From a virus, in the IMG/VR virus record IMGVR_UViG_3300046000_004360, positions 1 through 55,573 of that record: a stretch of 55,573 bases of DNA; one strand, given 5' to 3'. Numbering within the stretch: position 1 is the first letter of the stretch; each line of letters opens with the position of its first letter. The position numbers were made by a program, and so were the translations under genes. The notes beneath the pieces were generated by a model, which was not told where the DNA came from, did not search any database, and saw only the letters and a program-made list of their open reading frames with translations. Of this stretch, positions 29,675 to 37,343 are shown in pieces.

Positions 29675-31332
29675 ATGTAAAACTAATAAGCCATTCAGTA
29701 CCTACAGGCCCAAAGATAGAAGGTATGCAGGGGTTAGTAGCCTTCTGTGCTAGGGTGAGTAATCCAAGCAACCAACATAACCAGAGTACGGAGAAGTTAA
29801 TTACATACTTGCTGGATAATAAACACTTCTCGCCACTGGAAATGGTTAATGTTTGTCTGGAAATTGAAACGACTCGCGATATTGGTAGGCAGATACTTAG
29901 GCATAGATCATTTACGTTTCAGGAATTTTGTGTTACTGGGGATAGTTTAATTACTACGGTTACTAAAGGAGGTAGGACAAAAAAAGTATCTATTGAGAAG
30001 CTATATGCGCGGCATAAGTCCGACCAATATAGAGGTATAAGTGATAATTTAGTTCGTGTGTATGATGAGAAGAGCAGGTTTCTATCCTCGGCCAAGATAA
30101 AAGAAGTATTTAAAACTGGCAAAAAGGACGTGTATGAACTAACCCTAGAAAACGGAAAGAAAATACAATCCACTATGGATCATAAATTTCTTACTTACGC
30201 CGGGTTTAAACCGCTTAAAGCGATAACCATAGATTCTTTCGTTGGATGCAATGGGATTCCAGTCCATCAAGAGCATAGCTGGTTGCAACAAGCGAAGATA
30301 GAATCAATAGAAGCGGGGGTAGGGATACCATACATAGCTCACAAAGCGCAAATAAGCTACCATACTGTTAGGAAGTGGCTAAGAATACACAAACTGCAGT
30401 ACTCTAAAAAAGAGGTCGCGACATATACTAGTATATGGAATAAAGGCATACCGAAGGAATACCAACCTAATTTTGGTGGTTTCCACAGCAAAGAAACACG
30501 GGAAAAGATGTCTGCTAGTGCTATGAAGGGGGTTGATTCTAACTTATATAAAAATGGTAAGTACACAACGGACACTATGAGGTGGAGGAATTTAGTCGCT
30601 CAGAAGTGTAAAGGATACCATTCAGAAATTCTACAAAAGCAAAATAACAGGTGTGCCATAAGTGGGGCCCGTATTAATTTGAGTAATAGTGAAGTAGACC
30701 ATATACACCCAGTATACAGCCACCCTAGTTTAGCGTTTGAAAAAACAAACTTACAGGTATTATGTAAAGAAGCGCATAGAGTAAAATCAGGCAAAGAAAG
30801 AAAAGAAGCAAAGTACACAGCAAGGTTTTCAAAAGTGAAGTCTATTTTTTACATAGGGGAGAAAGAGACGTATGATATTGAGGTTGAGCATCATAGTCAT
30901 AATTACATAGCTAACGGGATCGTTACTCATAACTCACAAAGATACGCCGACCCAGTTAAGGAACTAAATTTTGAATTACGCGAAGCAAGGTTGCAGGACG
31001 CGAAGAACAGGCAGAACTCTATGGATACCACAGATAGAGACTTAAAAGAGTACTGGCACATGAAGCAAATGGAGGTGATTAACTTAGCTAAAAAGAATTA
31101 CCAGTGGGCGTTATATAACGGTTTAGCTAAGGAATGTGCCAGAGTAGTGCTGCCAGAGGGGAATACATTATCTAGGATGTATGTGAATGGCACTATGAGA
31201 AGCTGGTTACACTACTGCGACTTGCGGGGTAGTAACGGCACACAGAAAGAACATATGGACATAGCACGAGAATGTGTAGAAGTTATAAGCACGGTGTTTC
31301 CATTGATAAAACAAAAAGAAAGCCCTACATGA
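29671..31332 (+). CDS. thyX: Flavin-dependent thymidylate synthase with intein
   Basis: The exteins (residues 1-86 and 422-553) join to a 218-residue ThyX. The ThyX signature RHR-x7-S reads RHRSFTFQEF before and SQRY after the insert, so the intein splits the signature exactly before its Ser. The C-extein has the usual KECARVVLPEG and RSWLHYCDLR. ThyX makes dTMP from dUMP using FAD, NADPH and methylenetetrahydrofolate. It is encoded just before the ribonucleotide reductase genes (ATGA overlap with the alpha gene), so it forms one dNTP-supply unit with them. Confidence 0.95.
   Translation: MNVKLISHSVPTGPKIEGMQGLVAFCARVSNPSNQHNQSTEKLITYLLDNKHFSPLEMVNVCLEIETTRDIGRQILRHRSFTFQEFCVTGDSLITTVTKGGRTKKVSIEKLYARHKSDQYRGISDNLVRVYDEKSRFLSSAKIKEVFKTGKKDVYELTLENGKKIQSTMDHKFLTYAGFKPLKAITIDSFVGCNGIPVHQEHSWLQQAKIESIEAGVGIPYIAHKAQISYHTVRKWLRIHKLQYSKKEVATYTSIWNKGIPKEYQPNFGGFHSKETREKMSASAMKGVDSNLYKNGKYTTDTMRWRNLVAQKCKGYHSEILQKQNNRCAISGARINLSNSEVDHIHPVYSHPSLAFEKTNLQVLCKEAHRVKSGKERKEAKYTARFSKVKSIFYIGEKETYDIEVEHHSHNYIANGIVTHNSQRYADPVKELNFELREARLQDAKNRQNSMDTTDRDLKEYWHMKQMEVINLAKKNYQWALYNGLAKECARVVLPEGNTLSRMYVNGTMRSWLHYCDLRGSNGTQKEHMDIARECVEVISTVFPLIKQKESPT
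29929..30933 (+). mobile_element. Intein with HNH homing endonuclease in ThyX
   Basis: The 335-residue insert begins with Cys (CVTGDSLITT, block A) and has block B TMDHKFLTYAG. It ends NGIVTHN before Ser+1 (blocks F/G), so all splicing residues are present. The middle has a helix-turn-helix-like part, a NUMOD3 motif (FHSKETREKMSASAMKG), and an HNH domain: NRCAISGARI, VDHIHP, NLQVLCKEAH. It should splice from ThyX and spread by cutting intein-free thyX alleles. Confidence 0.92.
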
Positions 31333-33095
31333 CAATAAAAAAAGATTATATCAGGGATGCACTATTCGATACCCTTGGGTTACTGAGGCTTAAGAATAGT
31401 TATATGATGGCGGGGGAGAATAGCCCCCAAGATAGGTTCGCTTATGTGTCAGAGAAGTTTAGTAGTAACCCAGACCATGCACAGCGGCTGTATGATTATG
31501 CTTCAAAACACTGGCTGTCTTACTCCACCCCAATACTGTCATATAACGAGGATAAGCGGGGGTTTGGGATTGCTTGTTTCTTGAACACCATAGCGGATAC
31601 AGCCGAAGGGTTGGTTGAGAACTTATCAGAAACAAACAGGTTCTCTATGTTGGGCGGGGGGGTCGGTATTAACTTTGGGATACGTTCCGCAGATGAGAAG
31701 TCTACAGGGGTTATGCCACACCTCAAGATATATGACGCTTCCGCATTGGCATACAAGCAAGGGAAAACTAGGAGGGGCAGCTACGCAGCGTACTTGGATA
31801 TTAGTCACCCAGATATTAAGTTGTTCTTGGAGATGCGCAAACCAACGGGGGATCAGAATCTGAGAGCCTTGAATATGCACCACGGGATTAACATATCAGA
31901 CAGTTTCATGGAGTTGATTGACCGATGCACACAAGACCCAGACGCTGATGATTCATGGGATCTCAAAGACCCTAACAGCCCAGAAGTGCGCGAAGTAGTC
32001 TCAGCTAAAGAACTTTGGCAGCGTATATTAGAAACACGGATGCAGACTGGGGAGCCATACCTACACTTCATTGATGAGTCTAACCGCAAGCTGCCTTATT
32101 GGTTGAAGGATAAAGGGCTTGAAGTTAAGCAGTCGAATTTGTGTTCTGAGATCGTACTCCCAACAAACGAAGAAAGAACTGCGGTATGCTGCTTGTCCTC
32201 AGTGAACTTGGAGTATTATGATGAGTGGAAAGGCGACCCGCAGTTCTTGCTGGATATAGCGGAGATGCTGGATAATGTATTGCAGCACTTCATTGATAAT
32301 GCACCAGACAGCGTAGAGCGGGCTAAGTTTTCAGCGCGGAGTGAGCGTAGCATTGGTGTAGGGGCGTTGGGATTCCATGCTTACCTACAGAAGAACTATA
32401 TCCCTTGGGAATCTGCGCAGGCGGTAGGCAAGAACTTAGCGATGTTTAAGCATATAAGGTGCCATTTAGATTTAGCTAACGGGGTGTTAGGAAAAGAAAG
32501 AGGGGAGGCTCCAGACGCGGTTGGTACAGGGCGTAGATTTTCACACCTTATGGCAATTGCCCCCAATGCCTCCAGTTCTATTATTATGGGTAATACAAGC
32601 CCATCAATTGAGCCTTATAGAGCTAATACCTACAGACAGGACACACTATCAGGTTCTCATTTAGTCAAGAACAGGTGGCTAGATAAGGTGCTTAAAAGTA
32701 AGGTGTTGCTTGAAGAAGAATTACCTGATATATGGGCAAGTATCATCGCAAATAATGGGTCGGTTCAACACCTAGCAATCCTGACTGAGTGGGAGAAGGA
32801 TACATTTAAAACGGCAATGGAACTTGACCAGCGATGGGTGATACAACACGCTTCGGACAGGCAGCCGTTTATAGACCAAGCGCAGTCGGTTAATGTGTTC
32901 TTCAGACCTGATGCTAACATCAAGTATATCCACGCAGTACACATGCAGGCATGGAGGCAGAAACTAAAGACCCTATACTACTGCAGGTCGGAGAAGATTA
33001 ACAAAGGGGATAAGTTGTATCACAAGGTAGAACGTGATATAATTAAAGAGATTGACGCGGGTGGGGATGATAGTTGTCTTGCCTGTGAAGGATAG
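31329..33095 (+). CDS. nrdA: Ribonucleotide reductase alpha subunit, class I
   Basis: ATG 31329 overlaps the thyX stop (ATGA), giving 588 aa. Redox and radical residues are present: Cys83 (GIACFLN), Asn270/Cys272/Glu274 (SNLCSEI), Cys287-Cys288 (AVCCLS), Tyr550-Tyr551 (LYYCRSE) and a C-terminal CLAC pair (583-586). The protein is shorter than E. coli NrdA at the N-terminus and lacks the ATP-cone, so dATP inhibition is likely absent. It reduces ribonucleotides to deoxyribonucleotides with the beta subunit encoded 8 bp downstream. Confidence 0.93.
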   Translation: MTIKKDYIRDALFDTLGLLRLKNSYMMAGENSPQDRFAYVSEKFSSNPDHAQRLYDYASKHWLSYSTPILSYNEDKRGFGIACFLNTIADTAEGLVENLSETNRFSMLGGGVGINFGIRSADEKSTGVMPHLKIYDASALAYKQGKTRRGSYAAYLDISHPDIKLFLEMRKPTGDQNLRALNMHHGINISDSFMELIDRCTQDPDADDSWDLKDPNSPEVREVVSAKELWQRILETRMQTGEPYLHFIDESNRKLPYWLKDKGLEVKQSNLCSEIVLPTNEERTAVCCLSSVNLEYYDEWKGDPQFLLDIAEMLDNVLQHFIDNAPDSVERAKFSARSERSIGVGALGFHAYLQKNYIPWESAQAVGKNLAMFKHIRCHLDLANGVLGKERGEAPDAVGTGRRFSHLMAIAPNASSSIIMGNTSPSIEPYRANTYRQDTLSGSHLVKNRWLDKVLKSKVLLEEELPDIWASIIANNGSVQHLAILTEWEKDTFKTAMELDQRWVIQHASDRQPFIDQAQSVNVFFRPDANIKYIHAVHMQAWRQKLKTLYYCRSEKINKGDKLYHKVERDIIKEIDAGGDDSCLACEG

Positions 33096-33103
33096 GGGAG
33101 AAG

Positions 33104-34081
33104 ATGAAACAAAAACATAATTTACTAGAAGAACGACAGTGCTTTAAGCCGTTTAATTATCCTTGGGCGTACAACGCTTGGTTGGAGCATGAGCAGAGCC
33201 ACTGGGGGCCTTGGGAGGCGAAACTGGGGGAGGATGTAAAGGACTGGAATAAGAACTTAACCGCAGCAGAGAAGAACTTATTGACCCATATTTTCAGGTT
33301 CTTTACCCAAGCGGATATTGATGTGGCGGGCGCATATGTCAAGAACTACCTACCCTATTTTCCACAACCAGAAATACGTATGATGTTGTTGGGGTTTGCT
33401 AATAGGGAAGCGGTACATATCGCAGCTTATTCACACTTGATTGAGACTCTGGGACTACCGGAGACTACCTACAATGAGTTTGCGCAGTATCAGGAAATGA
33501 AAGAGAAGCATGAGTACTTGGTGGATATATCTAATACGCAATGTGACAAGGCAGATACTGCAGTGCATATGGCAGTGTTCTCAGGGTTTACCGAAGGGAT
33601 GCAGTTGTTCTCGTCGTTTATTATGCTGCTGAACTTCTCTAGGCAAGGCAAGATGCGGGGGATGAAGGACATTATTACTTGGTCTATTCAGGATGAGATG
33701 ATGCACTGTGATGGGATGATTAAGTTGTTCCGTGAGTATGTTAAGGAGAACCTTGATATATGGAACGACGAGACTAAGGAGAGGATATACGCAGCCGCTG
33801 AGAAGATGGTAGAACTGGAAGATAAGTTTATTGATTTGGCGTTTGCTATGGGGGATTTAATTGATTTAACTAAAGAGCAAGTTAAGGTGTATATCCGGTA
33901 CATTACTGACAGACGCTTGATTGGTTTGGGCTTGAAGGGTATTAACAAAGTGAAGCGCAATCCACTACCGTGGGTAGAAGAAATTATTAACAGCCCGATA
34001 CATGGTAATATGTTTGAGACAGTAATAACAGACTATGCCAAAGGCGCATTAACAGGATCATGGGAGGAAGTATGGGCATAA
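33104..34081 (+). CDS. nrdB: Ribonucleotide reductase beta subunit, class I
   Basis: All metal ligands and the radical site fall with E. coli spacing: Asp71, Glu102, His105, Tyr109, Glu164, Glu198 and His201 (QAD, REAVHIAAY, TEGMQ, QDEMMH). Tyr109 is at the place of E. coli Tyr122, so it should be a tyrosyl-radical enzyme. The C-terminus (WEEVWA) is the likely alpha-binding tail. It works with NrdA at 31329. GGGGAG precedes ATG 33104. Confidence 0.94.
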   Translation: MKQKHNLLEERQCFKPFNYPWAYNAWLEHEQSHWGPWEAKLGEDVKDWNKNLTAAEKNLLTHIFRFFTQADIDVAGAYVKNYLPYFPQPEIRMMLLGFANREAVHIAAYSHLIETLGLPETTYNEFAQYQEMKEKHEYLVDISNTQCDKADTAVHMAVFSGFTEGMQLFSSFIMLLNFSRQGKMRGMKDIITWSIQDEMMHCDGMIKLFREYVKENLDIWNDETKERIYAAAEKMVELEDKFIDLAFAMGDLIDLTKEQVKVYIRYITDRRLIGLGLKGINKVKRNPLPWVEEIINSPIHGNMFETVITDYAKGALTGSWEEVWA

Positions 34082-34263
34082 CATTTACAGATAAAGGACC
34101 GTGGCGGGTGGAGAGTTTGTTAGGCGCGGTGGATGTAATTAGCAGTGATCCGACTAACGCGGTAGGACTAAGCGTAGGGGGAGAGTGGGCAACATTAGAG
34201 GATAAAATTAAATACGCGCATGGGCTGGCGGAATTACTGAACAGACATAATGGAAATAATTGA
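34072..34263 (+). CDS. Small hypothetical protein (63 aa)
   Basis: GGAGG four bases upstream and the overlap with nrdB's stop point to ATG 34072. The protein has TDKGPWRVESLLGAVDVISS, then GGEWATLEDKIKYAHGLAEL and a polar end. It looks like a short phage protein of the 'ADxxYAHxLAxLLN' kind, function unknown. It overlaps the helicase gene by 14 bp. Confidence 0.6.
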   Translation: MGITFTDKGPWRVESLLGAVDVISSDPTNAVGLSVGGEWATLEDKIKYAHGLAELLNRHNGNN

Positions 34264-35806
34264 AAACAAAGCACTTCTCATTAATGTCAGAGATCCGGGA
34301 AAGTACACATCGCTTATTGGGACTAGCAAGTATGTGCGGCAAGTATCGGATGACCTGCATGAGGTGCTGGTTAAGTGGGATTATGACAATGTAGCTACAT
34401 TAACTGCGCTTGGGGTTCATAAGGTACCGTCGACTATATACAAGGACTACGCTTGGAGTGGCAGGTTTACTCCGATGATACACCAGAAGGATACGGCTTC
34501 GTTTATTGTGGCTAATCCTAAGTGTTTTGTGTTTAGCGAGATGGGTGTGGGTAAGACAGCAAGTACGGCATGGGCGGTTGATTATCTTTTGCGGCATAAG
34601 AAGGTGAAACGGGTACTGATTGTGTGCCCCCTGTCTATTATGAAGGCAGCATGGCAGAAAGATCTATTCTCTGTGTTGCCCCACAGGTCGGTAGGGATTG
34701 CACATGGTTCAGTTAAGACGCGGAGATGTATTATTCGTGGTAAGTATGAGTTAGTGATTATTAATTATGATGGCATACTGACGGTACTACCCGAACTACT
34801 GGAGGCGGGGTTTGACTTTATTGTAGCAGACGAAGCAACAGCGTTAAAAAATATCGGGACGGACAGATGGAAGGCATTTAATAAGTTAGCTGTGGTAAGT
34901 CCTAGGTTAGCCCTACTGACAGGAACTCCCGCCGCGCAGTCACCAGAAGATGCGTATGGGTTAGCTAAGTTAGTTTGTCCTGACAGGGTGCCTAGGTTTT
35001 TTGGGGCGTGGCGTGATACCGTGATGCAGAAGTTATCTATGTTTAGGTATATACCAAAGCCTAACGCAAACGAGATAGTTTTCGCGGCGCTACAACCAGC
35101 GATACGCTACACAAAGGCTGAATGCTTAGACCTGCCAGATATGATGTACGAAACGCGGGACGTGCCTATGACCCCACAGCAGGAGAAGTATTACAATATG
35201 CTGAAGAAACAGATGCTTATTACTGCGGCGGGGGAAACAATCACTGCGGTTAACGCTGCGGTACAGATGACACGGCTCTTGCAAATTAGTTGCGGCGCGT
35301 GTTACAGTGATGATGGGGCGCCTATATATTTCGATATAACAAATAGGTTGACGGAATTAGAGAATGTTATTGACGAGAGCCTACAAAAGGTGATAGTATT
35401 TGTACCCTACACTCACACAATAGAAGTTATTGAGGCATATTTACAGAAGAAAAAAATAGCTTGTGCGGTCATTAATGGCAAGGTATCAGCGACAAAACGC
35501 GCAGCAATTATTGACAGTTTCCAAGAAAGTGATACACTAAGAGTAGTGATTATCCAACCGAAAGCTGCGGCACATGGGATTACTTTGACTGCGGCTAATA
35601 CGGTAGTGTGGTTCGGGCCAACGGCTAGTGTGGAAACGTACTTACAGGCTAACGCCCGCGCACACAGGAACGGACAGCAGCATAAAGTTACTGTTATAAT
35701 GATACAAGGCAGCCCAGCGGAGGAAAAGATGTATAAAATGTTAAATGCGAAGGTAGACCACCACATGAAGTTGATTGACTTATATGATGAGGTGTTACAT
35801 GAATAG
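34250..35806 (+). CDS. SNF2-like DEAD-box helicase / translocase
   Basis: Two RecA-like domains are present. The first has Walker A SEMGVGKT (about 96-103), motif II DEAT (194-197) and motif III LLTGTPAAQ. The second has IVFVPYTHTI, a motif V-like AAAHGITLTAAN and the motif VI region QANARAHRNGQ. The 518-aa length suits a compact phage SNF2-type protein. It lies in the replication module and probably remodels or unwinds DNA there. Confidence 0.88.
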   Translation: MEIIENKALLINVRDPGKYTSLIGTSKYVRQVSDDLHEVLVKWDYDNVATLTALGVHKVPSTIYKDYAWSGRFTPMIHQKDTASFIVANPKCFVFSEMGVGKTASTAWAVDYLLRHKKVKRVLIVCPLSIMKAAWQKDLFSVLPHRSVGIAHGSVKTRRCIIRGKYELVIINYDGILTVLPELLEAGFDFIVADEATALKNIGTDRWKAFNKLAVVSPRLALLTGTPAAQSPEDAYGLAKLVCPDRVPRFFGAWRDTVMQKLSMFRYIPKPNANEIVFAALQPAIRYTKAECLDLPDMMYETRDVPMTPQQEKYYNMLKKQMLITAAGETITAVNAAVQMTRLLQISCGACYSDDGAPIYFDITNRLTELENVIDESLQKVIVFVPYTHTIEVIEAYLQKKKIACAVINGKVSATKRAAIIDSFQESDTLRVVIIQPKAAAHGITLTAANTVVWFGPTASVETYLQANARAHRNGQQHKVTVIMIQGSPAEEKMYKMLNAKVDHHMKLIDLYDEVLHE

Positions 35807-36206
35807 TGAAACGGAGTATAATTTAGAGCAGTTGGTTATGGTAGATAAAAAGATGGGGGTGAAGATCGATGAGCTAGAAGAGGAAGTAAAAACGATAGCG
35901 GAAAAAAGGAAGCAGGTGCGAGAAGCAATAGGCGATTTGATGAAGGAGCAGGGAGTAGAGTCAAGCCGTACTAAGTATGGTACGGTGACTAGAGGTGTTA
36001 CTGAGAGGTATTGGACAGGAGATTGGATCGCGCTGCACCAGTATATCGCAGACCACGGAGCGTTAGAGTTGCTAGAAAAGCGGGTATCACAGACTAACAT
36101 GAAGGAATGGATATTAACCCATCCAGATGACTTCCCTCCCGGCTTGAACTTGTCGAGAGAATATACAATTAAAATTACTAAACCAAGAAAGACTACAGGA
36201 GAATAA
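35799..36206 (+). CDS. Coiled-coil phage protein next to the helicase (135 aa)
   Basis: I take ATG 35799 (GAGG six bases upstream) over the longer frame. Residues about 8-50 form a coiled coil (VKIDELEEEVKTIAEKRKQV). Then comes a beta-like part (SSRTKYGTVTRGVTERYWTG) and a helical/Pro-rich end with MKEWILTHPDDFPPGLNLSR. This kind of protein often neighbours phage helicase and SSB-like genes. Function not known. Confidence 0.6.
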   Translation: MNSETEYNLEQLVMVDKKMGVKIDELEEEVKTIAEKRKQVREAIGDLMKEQGVESSRTKYGTVTRGVTERYWTGDWIALHQYIADHGALELLEKRVSQTNMKEWILTHPDDFPPGLNLSREYTIKITKPRKTTGE

Positions 36207-36209
36207 ATT

Positions 36210-37085
36210 ATGAGCAACGACATTACATTGTTTGACGGTAACACAGCAGTACCAGCACACATCGCAGCAAGGGCAGCAAGCGCAGCAACACTTGCTTTGG
36301 CAGGTAAAGGGGCATCAAGTAAGCGTATATCAATCGAAGGCGGTACGTTCAGGATGATTGTCGATGGTAAGGAAATTGCCAAGACTAAAGCTAGGGATAT
36401 GAACATCGTTATTGTTCGCCCTGCCCCTGCCACCAGTCGCGCTTATTATGACCCAACAGTAGTATACCAACGGGGGGTTGCGGTAGCGCCACTATGTACT
36501 TCTCTAAGCGGCGATAAACCAGACGCGCAGAGCGAGGAACCCCAAGCCTCTAAATGCCAAGAGTGCCCACAGAATATCGCGGGGTCGGGTAAAAACAACT
36601 CGAGGGCGTGTCGGTTCTTTAGGCGGTTGGCGGTGGTGCAAGAGAGTGATATGGAGGGGGCGGTGTATCAGCTTAATATCCCTGCGACTTCCCTGTTCGG
36701 GGATGGGGTTAATGGGCAACAGCTACCACTGGAAGCCTACGCTAAGATGCTGAAGTCCAATAATGTAAACGTGGATGATGTTGTGACTAACATGGAGTTC
36801 GATACGGATGCCGCGACACCAAAGCTGACGTTCTCGGCTAATAGGTTCCTGACCCCCCAAGAGCTGGTAGTTATCACAGAGCAGGGAGACACTAAAGAAG
36901 CACGACAAGCTACGGGAGAAATTGCATATGGTGCAGAAAGTACGCAACAAAAGAAACTCGCTCCTGTGGTGGAGCAGAGGGCAGTGGAAGAAACCCCTGT
37001 TGCAGAGCCTACCAAGAAGCCTAAAGTGGTTGAACGAGACACCAAAAAAATCAATTCCGTAATTGATGAGTGGGAAAATATGTAA
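36210..37085 (+). CDS. Putative single-stranded DNA-binding protein (291 aa)
   Basis: The central domain has four conserved-looking Cys (APLCTSLSG, KCQECPQN, RACRFFRR) that could bind zinc. A beta-rich stretch and a disordered Glu/Pro/Lys linker follow, ending in an acidic aromatic tip (SVIDEWENM). An acidic C-terminal tip is typical of phage SSB-like proteins. The gene lies between the helicase and the primase-helicase and ends at a strong terminator, suggesting high expression. The call is an inference from these features. Confidence 0.5.
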   Translation: MSNDITLFDGNTAVPAHIAARAASAATLALAGKGASSKRISIEGGTFRMIVDGKEIAKTKARDMNIVIVRPAPATSRAYYDPTVVYQRGVAVAPLCTSLSGDKPDAQSEEPQASKCQECPQNIAGSGKNNSRACRFFRRLAVVQESDMEGAVYQLNIPATSLFGDGVNGQQLPLEAYAKMLKSNNVNVDDVVTNMEFDTDAATPKLTFSANRFLTPQELVVITEQGDTKEARQATGEIAYGAESTQQKKLAPVVEQRAVEETPVAEPTKKPKVVERDTKKINSVIDEWENM

Positions 37086-37102
37086 GTATTGGGGTTTACG
37101 CG

Positions 37103-37135
37103 CCCCCATCATATTGGTGGGGGTTTTATTTTCTT
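37103..37135 (+). terminator. Rho-independent terminator
   Basis: CCCCCATC (37103-37110) pairs with GGTGGGGG (37116-37123) around a 5-nt loop, followed by TTTTATTTTCTT. It ends the operon after the SSB-like gene. Confidence 0.85.
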
Positions 37136-37147
37136 GGGGGTAAACAG

Positions 37148-37342
37148 ATGAGCAACGAAGATTACGGGAACGACCAAGCCGGGTTAGTGGAGGAAATCGA
37201 GGAACAGCTCGACGAACTGGCCTCATACGGATATGTGTTTACTGAGGCGGAACAAGCAGCGGTTATCCGCTACCTCTGTGTGCTAGATGAGTGTGGGATG
37301 ATGGAAGAATACGAAGAAAACCAACAGGATATGATTGACTGA
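37148..37342 (+). CDS. Small acidic protein (64 aa)
   Basis: ATG 37148 follows GGGGG seven bases upstream, beyond the terminator. The protein is very acidic and helical (QAGLVEEIEEQLDELASYGY ... MMEEYEENQQDMID). It is co-transcribed with and overlaps the primase-helicase region. Function unknown. Confidence 0.6.
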   Translation: MSNEDYGNDQAGLVEEIEEQLDELASYGYVFTEAEQAAVIRYLCVLDECGMMEEYEENQQDMID

Positions 37343-37343
37343 T

